Below are positions 37,555 through 46,110 of a stretch of 64,000 bases of DNA, piece by piece. How positions within the stretch are numbered: position 1 is the first letter of the stretch; the number at the start of each line of letters is the position of its first letter. The position numbers were made by a program, and so were the translations under genes. This DNA is from Streptomyces venezuelae (GTDB lineage Bacteria > Actinomycetota > Actinomycetes > Streptomycetales > Streptomycetaceae), in assembly GCF_008642335.1 (NCBI RefSeq), contig NZ_CP029191.1, forward strand, positions 6,262,001 to 6,326,000, given 5' to 3'. The notes below the pieces were generated by a model. It did not search any database, was not told where the DNA came from, and saw only the letters and a program-made list of their open reading frames with translations.

Positions 37555-38688
37555 TCACCCCTTCTTGTTGCGGTCGAACCAGATCGTGGCGGCGGTCGGG
37601 ACCAGGCCCGCCCAGAACAGCGCCTGGGGCACGGCCCGTTCGGTCCACGGGATCTCCGCCATGAGGAGCGTGCAGAGCATCGTCCAGGCGGCTTGGGCGA
37701 GGACGACGCGGGGCCACACGCGGCGGCGGATCAGGGAGCGGATGTTGATGCGGACGCCGGCGCGCAGCCGCCGGTACCTGAGCAGGGCGCCGACCGCCCA
37801 GAGCGCGGACATCGGGACGAGGAACCAGAGGCGCTGGCCGAGCGAGACCGGTAGGTCGCGGGGGGTCTCGCCGTCGGTGGGGAAGAGGTCGAGGCCGGAG
37901 GCCGCGATGACGGCGAGGCAGAGCAGGGCGATCCAGCGGATGCCGCGCAGCATGCGGTACGACGCGTCGTCGAGGCCGTCCTGCATCGGACGGGAGTCCG
38001 GGGCCGCGGCCAGCGCGTCCGCGTACAGCGTGGCGGCCTCGCGGGGCTTCACGCCGGGCGCGGACGCGGCCTTGCGGGTCTGGCGGGCGACGGCGTACGG
38101 ATGGTTCGGGTCGAGGCGGAGGATCGCGTGGTCCAGTTGGTCGGCGACCGTGCTGTTGCCGGCCAGGTCGGCGATCTGCCAGGCGACTTCGTGCGCGTAC
38201 ACCTCTTCGGGACCGAGGCGCAGCGCCTCCATGGCGATGTCGCCCGCCTCCTGGAGGGGGGCCTGCATCTGTTCGGCGGTGATCTGGCCGCCGCCCGCCT
38301 GGCCGATGCGGACGAGGCGGATGCGCCAGACGACGTCGGCGAGCAGGGCGTACGCGTACCAGTAGTCGGGCGCGAGGCGTATCGCTTCGCGCAGTACGCC
38401 CTCCGACTCCTGCCAGCGCGTGCCGCCGATGCCACGCAGGGCGTGCGAGCGCATGATGAGGCCGCCGACGTCCTCGGGGTCGATGGCGAGGGCGCGGTCG
38501 GTCGCTGTCAGGGCCTTCGCGTGCTGCTCGGAACGGACGAAGCAGAGGGCGAGTTTGGTCCAGGCCCGGATGTCGTCCGGGTCCTCGACGAGGCGCTGAC
38601 CGAGCAGCGCCTCGGCCTCGTCGTACCGCTTGAGCTCGATGAGCCCGTCGGCCCGCTCCACGGCGGGGTGCACAGTGCCAGTGCTCAC
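37555..38688 (-). CDS. TPR protein with C-terminal membrane segments
   Basis: A 377-residue protein. Residues 1 to about 235 are tetratricopeptide-type helices (A-D-G-L-I-E-L-K-R-Y-D-E-A-E-A-L-L, A-L-T-A-T-D-R-A-L-A-I-D-P). The C-terminal third has about four hydrophobic segments (around residues 250-270, 286-306, 330-350, 355-370), so it is probably anchored in the membrane with the TPR part in the cytosol. The GTG start overlaps the stop of the AAA+ gene by four bases (GTGA), so the pair is translationally coupled and the TPR domain may recruit substrates or partners for the ATPase. Confidence 0.8.
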   Translation of the reverse strand: MSTGTVHPAVERADGLIELKRYDEAEALLGQRLVEDPDDIRAWTKLALCFVRSEQHAKALTATDRALAIDPEDVGGLIMRSHALRGIGGTRWQESEGVLREAIRLAPDYWYAYALLADVVWRIRLVRIGQAGGGQITAEQMQAPLQEAGDIAMEALRLGPEEVYAHEVAWQIADLAGNSTVADQLDHAILRLDPNHPYAVARQTRKAASAPGVKPREAATLYADALAAAPDSRPMQDGLDDASYRMLRGIRWIALLCLAVIAASGLDLFPTDGETPRDLPVSLGQRLWFLVPMSALWAVGALLRYRRLRAGVRINIRSLIRRRVWPRVVLAQAAWTMLCTLLMAEIPWTERAVPQALFWAGLVPTAATIWFDRNKKG

Positions 38689-39992
38689 AGCTTCCGCTTC
38701 TTCTTGAGGTAGGTGACCAGGTCGTCGTACATGCCGCCCTCGTTGGCGAACATCGCCACGTTGCGGGCGGAGGCGAACCACGGGTCGCTGGAGGGCGAGA
38801 TGGTGGCGGCCGCTTCCGTCAGGTCCCGCATGCCGATCATGCGGACGGTGCCGGTGCGCGCGGAGTCGAGCAGGGCGCGCTCGGCGGCCGCCTCGCAGAG
38901 GTGGGCGAGGTCGGCGCCGGACAGGCCGTCGGTGGCCTTCGTGAGTTTCCGCAGGTCGATGTTTGCGACGGGGCGGTCGCGGAGGTGGTAGCGGAGGATG
39001 GCCTCGCGGGCGGGGGCGTCGGGCGGCAGGACGAGGATCGTGCGGTCCAGGCGGCCGGGGCGGCGCAGCGCGTTGTCCACGTCCCAGGGGACATTGGTGG
39101 CGGCCAGTACGAACACGCCCTCGTTGGCGCCCGCGTCGATGCCGTCGAGCTCCGTGAGGAGCTGGTTGACGGTGTTGCGCATCCCGCTGTGCGCGGTGCG
39201 GCTGCGCTTGGCACCGAGGGCGTCCAGCTCGTCGAGGAAGAGGACGCAGGGGGCCTGACGGCGGGCCGTCTCGAACACCTCGTGCATGTTGCGCTCGGAG
39301 TTGCCCATCCACATGTCGAGCACGTCGTTGATCGATATGGAGAGGAAGTTGGCGCCGAGTTCGCCCGCGACGGCGCGGGCCATGAAGGTCTTGCCGCAGC
39401 CGGGCGGGCCGTAGAGCAGGAGCCCGCCGCGCAGGCTCTTGCCGTACAGCTTGCGCAGCTCGGGGTTGCGCAGCGGCGCGAGGAACGCGGCCTCCAGGCG
39501 GTCCTTGACATCCTGCATGCCGCCGACGTCGGCGAGCCGCACGCCGTGGGGCGTCTCGACCTCCCAGGCGGAGGCGGCACCGGCGTCGCCGCTCCCGTCG
39601 GCGGTCTGCGGCGCCTCCGGGGACGGTGGTGCCTCGGGGGCCGGTGGGCTTTCGACGAAACGGGGCGGGATGACGTCACCGACCTGGTCCTCGGCGGCCT
39701 TCCAGTTGAACCCGGCGGGCGGCGGCGGCACTTCGGTCACCGGCTGCACTTCGGGCACCGACGGCACTTCGGGCACCGACGGCCGCGGCGCCCCCATCGC
39801 CCGCGCCATCACCTCCCGCGCCTGCGCGTCACCCGGCGCGTGCTGAAGGGCGACGGCGGTCTCGGCGACCGCCTCGTCGTGATGCCCGCCCGCGATGAGG
39901 AGCTCCGCGAGATGCAGCCGCAACGGCACGTCGTCGGGAGCGCCCGCGACGGCTGTGCGCAGGCTCTGGATCAGGGGCGAGTGATCGGGCAT
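38685..39992 (-). CDS. AAA+ ATPase with N-terminal TPR-like segment
   Basis: A 435-residue AAA+ protein. Residues 5-65 look like a TPR pair, and 70-140 form a Pro/Glu-rich linker with a short duplicated P-S-V-P-E-V. The AAA module follows with Walker A G-P-P-G-C-G-K-T near 199, Walker B L-F-L-D-E-L-D near 253 and the second-region-of-homology R-R-P-G-R-L-D-R near 310. The architecture resembles FtsH/CDC48-type single-AAA unfoldases but without a protease domain. It is the first gene of the AAA-TPR pair. The client is unknown. Confidence 0.85.
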   Translation of the reverse strand: MPDHSPLIQSLRTAVAGAPDDVPLRLHLAELLIAGGHHDEAVAETAVALQHAPGDAQAREVMARAMGAPRPSVPEVPSVPEVQPVTEVPPPPAGFNWKAAEDQVGDVIPPRFVESPPAPEAPPSPEAPQTADGSGDAGAASAWEVETPHGVRLADVGGMQDVKDRLEAAFLAPLRNPELRKLYGKSLRGGLLLYGPPGCGKTFMARAVAGELGANFLSISINDVLDMWMGNSERNMHEVFETARRQAPCVLFLDELDALGAKRSRTAHSGMRNTVNQLLTELDGIDAGANEGVFVLAATNVPWDVDNALRRPGRLDRTILVLPPDAPAREAILRYHLRDRPVANIDLRKLTKATDGLSGADLAHLCEAAAERALLDSARTGTVRMIGMRDLTEAAATISPSSDPWFASARNVAMFANEGGMYDDLVTYLKKKRKL

Positions 39993-40049
39993 GGCACGAG
40001 GATAAGGGGGCGTGCGAGTGGTGCTCGAACGGTGATTCGTGCAGAGAGC

Positions 40050-40095
40050 GGCCCGCCCACCCCACCCGATCGAGGTCAGGTGGGGCAGGCGGGCC
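40050..40095. terminator. Hairpin terminator after the GH92 gene
   Basis: GGCCCGCC-C-ACCCCACC pairs with GGTGGGG-CA-GGCGGGCC around a loop of about 11 bases. It lies just downstream of the minus-strand GH92 stop and upstream of the AAA+ gene start, so it isolates the two. Confidence 0.7.
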
Positions 40096-40111
40096 AGGGT
40101 CCGGCGCGCGG

Positions 40112-43100
40112 TCAGCCGAGCAGCTCCACCTCCGCGAGCGTCAGCGAACCCGTGCTGCCCGTGCCGCCCTTCGGCACCAGGCGGTAGTGCCCGTACGCGC
40201 CCGGATGGGCGATCGTGAAGGCGCGGGTCTGCTGGTCCCAGGTGAAGGACTCACCCGAGCGCTTGTCCAGGTCCCGCCATTTCTTGCCGTCCGCGGAACC
40301 CTGGAGCACCCAGTCGCGCGGCGCCTTCGCCTTGTCGGCGGGGGACGTCAGCGTGTACTGGACGGCCTTCGTCTTCCCGGCCACCGGCAGGGTCACCGCC
40401 GCGTCCGAAGTCGCCTCCGTCGCCGACGAGTCGTCGAAGAGCGCGCCGTCACCCTTGAGGGCGTCCTTCCTCGGCGACGGGACCTTGTCGTCCTTCGTGA
40501 TCGACGCAGGCTGCGCGTTCTTGCCGCTGCCCCACGCAAAGGGCTTGGGGCCCATGTCGAACTCCAGGACCCCGCCGCGGGCCACGACGTCGTGCGGGAG
40601 CGCCGTCGACTTCCACGCCTTGCCGTTGACCTTGAGGCCCTGCACGTACACGTTCTTCGCGCTGTTCCCCGGTGCCTTCACGACCAGGTCGCGGCCGTTG
40701 TCGAGGTGCAGCGTCATCTTCGTGAACTGCGGCGACCCGATGGCGTACTCGCCGCTGCCCATCACCAGGGGGTAGAAGCCGAGCGACGAGAAGAGGTACC
40801 AGCCGGACTGCTCGCCGTTGTCCTCGTCACCGTGGTAGCCCTGCCCGATCTCGCTGCCCGTGTAGAGGCGGGAGAGGACCTCGCGGACCTTCTCCTGCGT
40901 CTTCCACGGCTGCCCGGCCGCGTCGTACATGTACGCGGCGTGGTGGGCCACCTGGTTGGAGTGGCCGTACATCCCCATACGTACGTCACGCGCCTCCGTC
41001 ATCTCGTGGATGACGCCTCCGTAGGAGCCCGCGAACTCGGCGGAACCCGTCTCCGGAGTGGCGAAGTACGTGTCGAGCTTCTCGCCGAGACCCTTGCGGC
41101 CGCCGTACAGGTTCGCCAGACCGCGCGAGTCCTGCGGCGCGGTGAAGGCGTACCCCCAGGCGTTGGTCTCCGTGTAATCGTGGCCCCACACGCGCGGGTC
41201 GAACTTCTCCGACGGCACGCGCCAGACGCCTTTGGTGTCCTTGCCCTGGAAGAAGCCGGGGTCGGTGCCCGCGCCGGCCGCCTTGGAGTCGAAGAGGTTC
41301 ACGTAGTCACGGGCACGGTTGAGGAAGTATTCCGACTCCTCCTTGTAGTGCTTCTTGCCCGTCTTCTTGTAGAGGGCCGCTCCCATCCGGGAGATCCCGT
41401 AGTCATTGAGGTAACCCTCCAGGGCCCACGACAGGCCCTCGTGGGTCTCGCTGGGCGTGTAGCCGAGGAACGGCGATGTCTTCATGCCCTTGCGGCCGAC
41501 GCCCGAGGTCGGCGGGACCACGGTCGCGTTCTTCAACGCGGCGTCGTACGCGGCCTCCGCGTCGAACTTCACGCCCTTGGTGTACGCGTCGGCGAACGCC
41601 ACGTCGGACGACGTGCCCGTCATCAGGTCGGCGGCACCGGGCGACGACCAGCGCGAGGTCCAGCCGCCGTCCTTGTAGTGCTGCACGAAACCGTCGACCA
41701 GTTCACCCGCCTTCTCCGGCGTGAGCAGCGAGTACGCCGGCCACGTCGTGCGGTACGTGTCCCAGAAGCCGTTGTTCACGTACGGCTTGCCCTCGACGAT
41801 CTTCGCGCCGGTGTGGGTCGGGGTGTCCGGTCCCGTCTGGGGCGAGAACGGGGAGGCGTACTTGTACGTGGCCTTGCCGCCCTTCGACCCGACCCTCTCG
41901 AACCCGGAGTTGGGGTACAGGTACAGGCGGTACAAGCTGGAGTACAGCGTCGTGCGCTGGCCCTCGCTCGCGCCCTCGACCTCCACCTTGCCGAGGATGT
42001 CGTCCCACTGCTTCTGCGCGCGGTTCCTCACGCGGTCGAACGACGTGCCCTGCGGTATCTCGTCGGCGAGGTTCGCCTTCGCCTGGTCGAGGCTGATGAG
42101 GGACGTCGCGAGCCGCAGGTTGACCGTGCGGTCCTTGCCGGGCTCGAAGCGCAGGTAGCCCGTGACGTCGCCGCCACCGCCGCCCTCCAGCTTGCCGCCC
42201 GCGGTGACGGGGGAGTCGAAGGTGCCGTAGACGAAGAGGCGCGTGGCGCCCGCCGACAGGCCGGACTTGACATCCGAGAAACCGGAGACGATGCCCTTCT
42301 CCTTGTCGAGGGTCAGGCCGCCCTTCTCCGACACGTTGTCGAAGATGACGCTCGCGTCGTCACCGGGATAGGTGAACCGCATCATCGCCGCGTGGTCGGT
42401 CGGCGCCATCTCGGCCTTCAGGCCGTTCTCGAACGTCACGCCGTAGTAGTGCGGGCGCGCCGTCTCCTTCTCGTGCCGGAACGGCAGCGCACGCTTCGTG
42501 CGGGACGCGCTCGGGGTGTCCTTGTCGACGGACGGCATCATCTGGAACGTCTGCCGGTCGCCCATCCACGGGCTCGGCTCGTGGCTCGCGCTGAATGCCT
42601 GCATTGTCGGCAGGTTGTCGTCGTTGTTGCCGCGCGCGTAGTCGTACAGCCAGCTCAGGGAGCCCGCGTTGGTCACCGGGGTCCAGAAGTTGAAGCCGTG
42701 CGGGACCGCGGTGGCGGGGAAGTTGTTGCCGCGCGAGAAGCCGCCGCTGGAGTTGGTGCCGCGCCGCGTGTCGGCGTAGTCCGACGGGTGCGCCTTCGGC
42801 TTCGCCGGGGCCTTCTCCCGCAAACTCACGTCGTCGACCCAGCCGCGGAACTTCGCGGGCCCCTTCGGGGAGTCGTACGCGACGAGGACGCGGTCGACGG
42901 TCTTGCCGCGCGCGACCTGCCCGATGCGCGACGCGACGTTGTTCCACTGATTGACGTAGAGGACCTTGGAGTTGCCCTGCCCCTGCGGGGTCAGCGGGAA
43001 CCCGTGCTGGTCGACGGCCCTCAGCTCGCTCAGATACGTCCCGTCGGTGAAGGCGAGGTCGACGGAGACGTTGGTGGCGGCGTAGTCGAGGTCGCCCTCG

Positions 43101-44035
43101 GCCATGGAGGGGAACACCCGATACCCGAGCTCGGTGTCCCGCTCGACCTTCACATTGACGTCGAAGACCTTGTTGTACGAGTAGCCGCGGCCGTCCGCCT
43201 TGTGGCTGCCCGCGTAGCGCAGCGCGTGCTTTCCGGTGAACCCGGCGCGGGCCTTGGCGGTGGGGGAGCCGCTGGGGCCGCGGTCGACGAGGCTCAGCAT
43301 GTCCTCGGGCCCGGGCGCCTGCGTACCGCCGACGGACAGCTGCACGTCGGCGAGTTGGAGGGCGTCGGAGGCGCCGTTGTTGGCGGTGACGTCGAGGCGG
43401 AAGTGGGAGTACGCCTTGGCGTCGTCGGGCTTGGCGAAGTCGTACTTCTTCGTCTTGTGCCGCCCGTCGAAGACCTCCCCCTTCCGCTCGTCGAGGACGG
43501 TCCACGTCCTGCCGTCGGTGGACCCCTTCAGGGTCCAGTCCTTCGGGTCGCGCTCCGCGTGGTCGTTGGCGGACGTCAGCGCGTACGTCACGACCTTCGC
43601 GGGCTCGTCCAGGTCGAACTCGGCCCAGCCGTCCTTCGCGAACGTCAGCCATTTGCTCGTCGCCTCGCCGTCCACGAGGTTCGCGGCGACCTCGCCGGAC
43701 CCGGCGTTCTCGCCGCTGGCCCGCACCTCGGTGACGTGGTCGTTCACGCTGCCGGGCAGCCCGGAGCCGAACTCGCCGTTCACCCCTGCGGACTTCTTCT
43801 TCCCGTCGGGCCCCGTCTCGACGGTGCTCAGCCAGTCCGGCAGGGCCTGGCCGTTCTCGAACGACGAGGAGAACTCCCGGTCGGCCCTGGGCGCCCGCTC
43901 GGGCCCGGCGACGGCGGCCCCCTGTGCCGCCACGACGAGCGCGATCGCGAGCGTGCCGGCGGCCACGGCTGTGCGGGGCCCTTGACCGGGCGGACGGTGC
44001 TGTCTAGATCCAGGTCTGCGTGCCGAGTTCGGCAT
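40112..44035 (-). CDS. Secreted GH92 alpha-mannosidase with discoidin-like domains
   Basis: A 1307-residue exported enzyme predicted to remove alpha-linked mannose from glycans outside the cell. The N-terminus has a basic region and a hydrophobic signal (T-A-V-A-A-G-T-L-A-I-A-L-V-V-A-A). An F5/8 type C-like module follows (N-L-V-D-G-E-A-T-S-K-W-L), then a lectin-like region and the GH92 catalytic core with F-S-R-G-N-N-F-P-A-T-A-V-P-H-G-F and G-Y-H-G-D-E-D-N-G-E-Q-S-G-W-Y. A second F5/8-like module ends the protein. The ATG has AAGGAGGGG seven bases upstream, which overrides a longer open frame. A perfect GACAACGTTGTC palindrome precedes it. Confidence 0.92.
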   Translation of the reverse strand: MPNSARRPGSRQHRPPGQGPRTAVAAGTLAIALVVAAQGAAVAGPERAPRADREFSSSFENGQALPDWLSTVETGPDGKKKSAGVNGEFGSGLPGSVNDHVTEVRASGENAGSGEVAANLVDGEATSKWLTFAKDGWAEFDLDEPAKVVTYALTSANDHAERDPKDWTLKGSTDGRTWTVLDERKGEVFDGRHKTKKYDFAKPDDAKAYSHFRLDVTANNGASDALQLADVQLSVGGTQAPGPEDMLSLVDRGPSGSPTAKARAGFTGKHALRYAGSHKADGRGYSYNKVFDVNVKVERDTELGYRVFPSMAEGDLDYAATNVSVDLAFTDGTYLSELRAVDQHGFPLTPQGQGNSKVLYVNQWNNVASRIGQVARGKTVDRVLVAYDSPKGPAKFRGWVDDVSLREKAPAKPKAHPSDYADTRRGTNSSGGFSRGNNFPATAVPHGFNFWTPVTNAGSLSWLYDYARGNNDDNLPTMQAFSASHEPSPWMGDRQTFQMMPSVDKDTPSASRTKRALPFRHEKETARPHYYGVTFENGLKAEMAPTDHAAMMRFTYPGDDASVIFDNVSEKGGLTLDKEKGIVSGFSDVKSGLSAGATRLFVYGTFDSPVTAGGKLEGGGGGDVTGYLRFEPGKDRTVNLRLATSLISLDQAKANLADEIPQGTSFDRVRNRAQKQWDDILGKVEVEGASEGQRTTLYSSLYRLYLYPNSGFERVGSKGGKATYKYASPFSPQTGPDTPTHTGAKIVEGKPYVNNGFWDTYRTTWPAYSLLTPEKAGELVDGFVQHYKDGGWTSRWSSPGAADLMTGTSSDVAFADAYTKGVKFDAEAAYDAALKNATVVPPTSGVGRKGMKTSPFLGYTPSETHEGLSWALEGYLNDYGISRMGAALYKKTGKKHYKEESEYFLNRARDYVNLFDSKAAGAGTDPGFFQGKDTKGVWRVPSEKFDPRVWGHDYTETNAWGYAFTAPQDSRGLANLYGGRKGLGEKLDTYFATPETGSAEFAGSYGGVIHEMTEARDVRMGMYGHSNQVAHHAAYMYDAAGQPWKTQEKVREVLSRLYTGSEIGQGYHGDEDNGEQSGWYLFSSLGFYPLVMGSGEYAIGSPQFTKMTLHLDNGRDLVVKAPGNSAKNVYVQGLKVNGKAWKSTALPHDVVARGGVLEFDMGPKPFAWGSGKNAQPASITKDDKVPSPRKDALKGDGALFDDSSATEATSDAAVTLPVAGKTKAVQYTLTSPADKAKAPRDWVLQGSADGKKWRDLDKRSGESFTWDQQTRAFTIAHPGAYGHYRLVPKGGTGSTGSLTLAEVELLG

Positions 44036-44059
44036 CCCCGAGCCCCTCCTTGCGAGTTG

Positions 44060-44071
44060 GACAACGTTGTC
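44060..44071. promoter_or_regulatory. Palindromic operator upstream of the GH92 gene
   Basis: GACAACGTTGTC is a perfect 12-bp palindrome with central CG, typical of LacI/GalR-family operators that control glycoside hydrolases in Streptomyces. It lies 25 bp upstream of the start codon. A related half, GGCACCGTTGTCA, appears in the xylF leader near 55292. The cognate repressor is not obvious in the window. Confidence 0.6.
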
Positions 44072-44226
44072 ACGGTCGCTGCGCAAGGTCTAGTAGGGCG
44101 GCAAGTGACGGATGGTGTCAAGGCTGTTGGCGAGCGGGTCCGATGGTGTAAGGGAGAGGAGTCGCCATCGTGATGGTGATCGCGAGGACGGGGACGGGGC
44201 GGGCGATACGCTTCACGTCGGCGTGA

Positions 44227-44562
44227 CGGGGCTGGAGCGGCGGGGGCGTCTCGGGCGGCCTGGTCGGCGCGTACGTCCTGGCGGGCGAGATCAACCGGCG
44301 CGTCGGCGACCTGCCCACCGCCCTGACCGCCTACGACCACGTCCTGCGGCCCTTCGTCGACAAGGTCCAGGCAGAGGTCAGCCCACGCGTCCTGCGCGTG
44401 GGCATGCCCACGAACAAGCACGCCATCAGCGCTTTCCAGAACGCCACCGCACTGGCCTGCTTCTTCCGTATCCCCGACCTCATCGCGCGGTTCGCGAGGG
44501 AGGACCGCGGCGGCGACCGGCAGCTGCCCGCCTACGCGGACGTGCCCGCGCCCACCGCGTGA
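44227..44562 (+). pseudogene. 3' remnant of an FAD-dependent monooxygenase
   Basis: This frame opens straight after an in-frame stop at 44224 and has no plausible start. It encodes about 111 residues including L-V-G-A-Y-V-L-A-G-E-I, A-L-T-A-Y-D-H-V-L-R-P-F-V-D-K-V-Q and a C-terminal tail. From knowledge of the family this matches the end of class A flavin monooxygenases, just after the G-D-A motif, which is missing. The N-terminal three quarters of the gene are gone. It is most likely a decaying gene fragment and overlaps the 3' end of the minus-strand membrane-protein gene. Confidence 0.65.
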
Positions 44563-45168
44563 TCCGGCGCCGCGTCGACCTGCCGTTCGGCGAGCAGCCG
44601 CCTGCGGTGGGCGCGGCGGCGGACCGCGGTGACGGCGGTGATGGTCGTGCCGATGAGGATGCCGAGGGCCGGCAGAGCGACGGCCGCGATCACGCCGACC
44701 ATCAGCGTGACGTACCCTCCGCGGTCCCCGATGGCGTACTGGGACGGTCCTTCGGACGTGCAGGTGATCTCGTAGTCGCCCGTCCGCGACACCTCGATCG
44801 TGCGGAGCGGGTTCCACGTCGCGTCGCGGGTGAGGAACACGTCGATTCCCGGGGCCGAAAGGCGGGGTTCGCCCGGACCGGAGATGCCGCACTTCTGGGC
44901 GGGGGGATGGGCCCCGCTCCTCGATCCAGATCGCCCTGTCGCTCTCCGGGCCGAGCCGCAGGGTGACGGTGTCACCGTCGGCGAACCGGCTGCCCGTGTC
45001 CACGGCGTCGAGTGCGCCGGTGAACCGGTACACGCCGATGCCCACGCCCAGCAGGCCCGACACGACGGCGATCACGGCCGCGGTGACGTACCAGTGACGG
45101 CCGGGCCGGAGCTCCTTCGCGGATATGCGGGGCGGTGACGGTGGCGGTGGGACGGGCTGCATCGACAC
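44532..45168 (-). pseudogene. Two-TM hypothetical membrane protein gene with an apparent frameshift
   Basis: Two minus-strand frames together make one protein. The first (from GTG 45168 or ATG 45162) gives a proline-rich cytosolic start, K-E-L-R-P-G-R-H-W-Y and TM helix one. It runs to E-E-R-G-P-S at about 44905. The other frame then continues with A-Q-K-C-G-I-S-G-P-G, a D-Y-E-I-T-C-T-S-E segment and a second TM helix with a basic tail. The switch coincides with a run of six G at 44901-44906; removing one base restores a single frame. It is a true frameshift or a homopolymer sequencing error. The protein type looks like a conserved Streptomyces family of unknown function. Confidence 0.65.
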
Positions 45169-45195
45169 ACTTTGGAGCGGCCGTACACAGGTCTC

Positions 45196-45669
45196 TCACA
45201 GGGCCTGCGCCACCCACATCCCCTCACGCAAGATGACCCTCCCGCGCAGCTCCGGCTCGCCCCGCCAGGCGCGTACGGTCCGCGGGACCACGCGTATGTA
45301 GACGAAGGGGGCCTCCTCGCCCCGCGGGTCCCAGCCGAACTTGTGGGCGAACGCCCGCGCCGCCGCCTCCGGCACCTCCTGGTCCGGAAAGCACTCCGCC
45401 TGCCCCTGAAGGAGCACCACGTCGAAGGTGTCCGGCAGCGACAGCCGCACGCGCGGCTCCGCCCGGACGTTCCGCGCCGTCGCGGACGTGGCACCGGTGC
45501 ACATCCACACCGCCCGCCCGTCCCACAGGAACCACAACGGCACTTGGTGCGGCCCGTGCTCCGGGTGCGCCGTCGCCACCCATATGTCCCGCTCGGCGGC
45601 GAGCCGCCCCAGTGTGTCGCGCGTACGCTCCTCCGCCGGGCGGCCGGCAGTGGTCTCCGTGATGTCCAT
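45196..45669 (-). CDS. Pyridoxamine 5'-phosphate oxidase-like / F420-type split-barrel protein
   Basis: A 157-residue flavin- or F420-binding split-barrel protein. Visible blocks are I-W-V-A-T-A-H-P near residue 29, H-Q-V-P-L-W-F-L-W-D-G near 40, C-T-G-A-T-S-A-T-A-R-N near 57 and a C-terminal I-R-V-V-P-R-T-V-R-A-W. The family includes PNPOx-like and F420-dependent reductases; the cofactor cannot be decided. The ATG start M-D-I-T-E-T is the natural one. It has no partner gene. Confidence 0.82.
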   Translation of the reverse strand: MDITETTAGRPAEERTRDTLGRLAAERDIWVATAHPEHGPHQVPLWFLWDGRAVWMCTGATSATARNVRAEPRVRLSLPDTFDVVLLQGQAECFPDQEVPEAAARAFAHKFGWDPRGEEAPFVYIRVVPRTVRAWRGEPELRGRVILREGMWVAQAL

Positions 45670-46110
45670 GCGCCGACCCTAATCATGCCGCCCGGCCCTC
45701 GCCCCTCCGCCCACTCGGGTGACCCGAGGGAAAGTCCATGGAAACCGGCGCGAAAGTCCACGGGTTCCGGCGGTGATGTGCGAGAGGTTCGGACGGGGAT
45801 CCTCACCGGCCCCCAACCGGGATCATCACTGGTCCCGACCCGGGATCGTCGCAGGTCTCAACTCGGAAAAGGCTGCAGTCCAAAGTCGTATTCGATCTTG
45901 CCCACCCGGCCGCGAGTGGACTATACCTGTCCGCGTCTGCCCGGCCGTCCGACCCGGCCGCAGGCCCGGGGGTGTGGGGGCGGGGCGCGTCGAACGTCAA
46001 CTGCCTTATCCCGTCCGAGAACCCGGCGCACGAGCCCAGCTTCACACCACCGCGGTGCCGGGGAGGGTCCGGTTCACCGCCTGAGTCCTGGAGAAGGCGA
46101 GGACTTGAGC
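45670..46110. other. Gene-free promoter region of the ngcEFG operon
   Basis: These 441 bases lie between the divergent split-barrel gene and ngcE and hold no convincing gene. The open frame upstream of ngcE is only an extension of it. GAAAGTCCA occurs twice, 22 bp apart, at 45730 and 45752. A DasR-like site lies at 45915. The long leader suggests regulated expression of the sugar operon. Confidence 0.6.
45915..45930. promoter_or_regulatory. DasR-responsive element-like site upstream of ngcE
   Basis: AGTGGACTATACCTGT matches 12 of 16 positions of the remembered DasR consensus ACTGGTCTAGACCAGT. It is 180 bp before ngcE. DasR is the GntR-type N-acetylglucosamine regulator of Streptomyces and is known to control such uptake genes, so the site is plausible. 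DasR itself is not encoded in the window. Confidence 0.5.

Noticed and set aside
43990..44020. CTGTCTAGATCCAG resembling a DasR site within the GH92 gene start
   Set aside because: The half-sites are out of register with the consensus and it lies in coding DNA just after the start codon.
40187..44173. 1328-codon open frame antisense to the GH92 gene
   Set aside because: A shadow of the long GH92 gene: biased composition (R, V, G, L), no signal, no domain, no ribosome-binding site.
44112..44966. 284-codon plus-strand frame between GH92 and the membrane-protein gene
   Set aside because: Its translation has no family features, while another plus frame holds the monooxygenase remnant and the minus strand holds the membrane protein.
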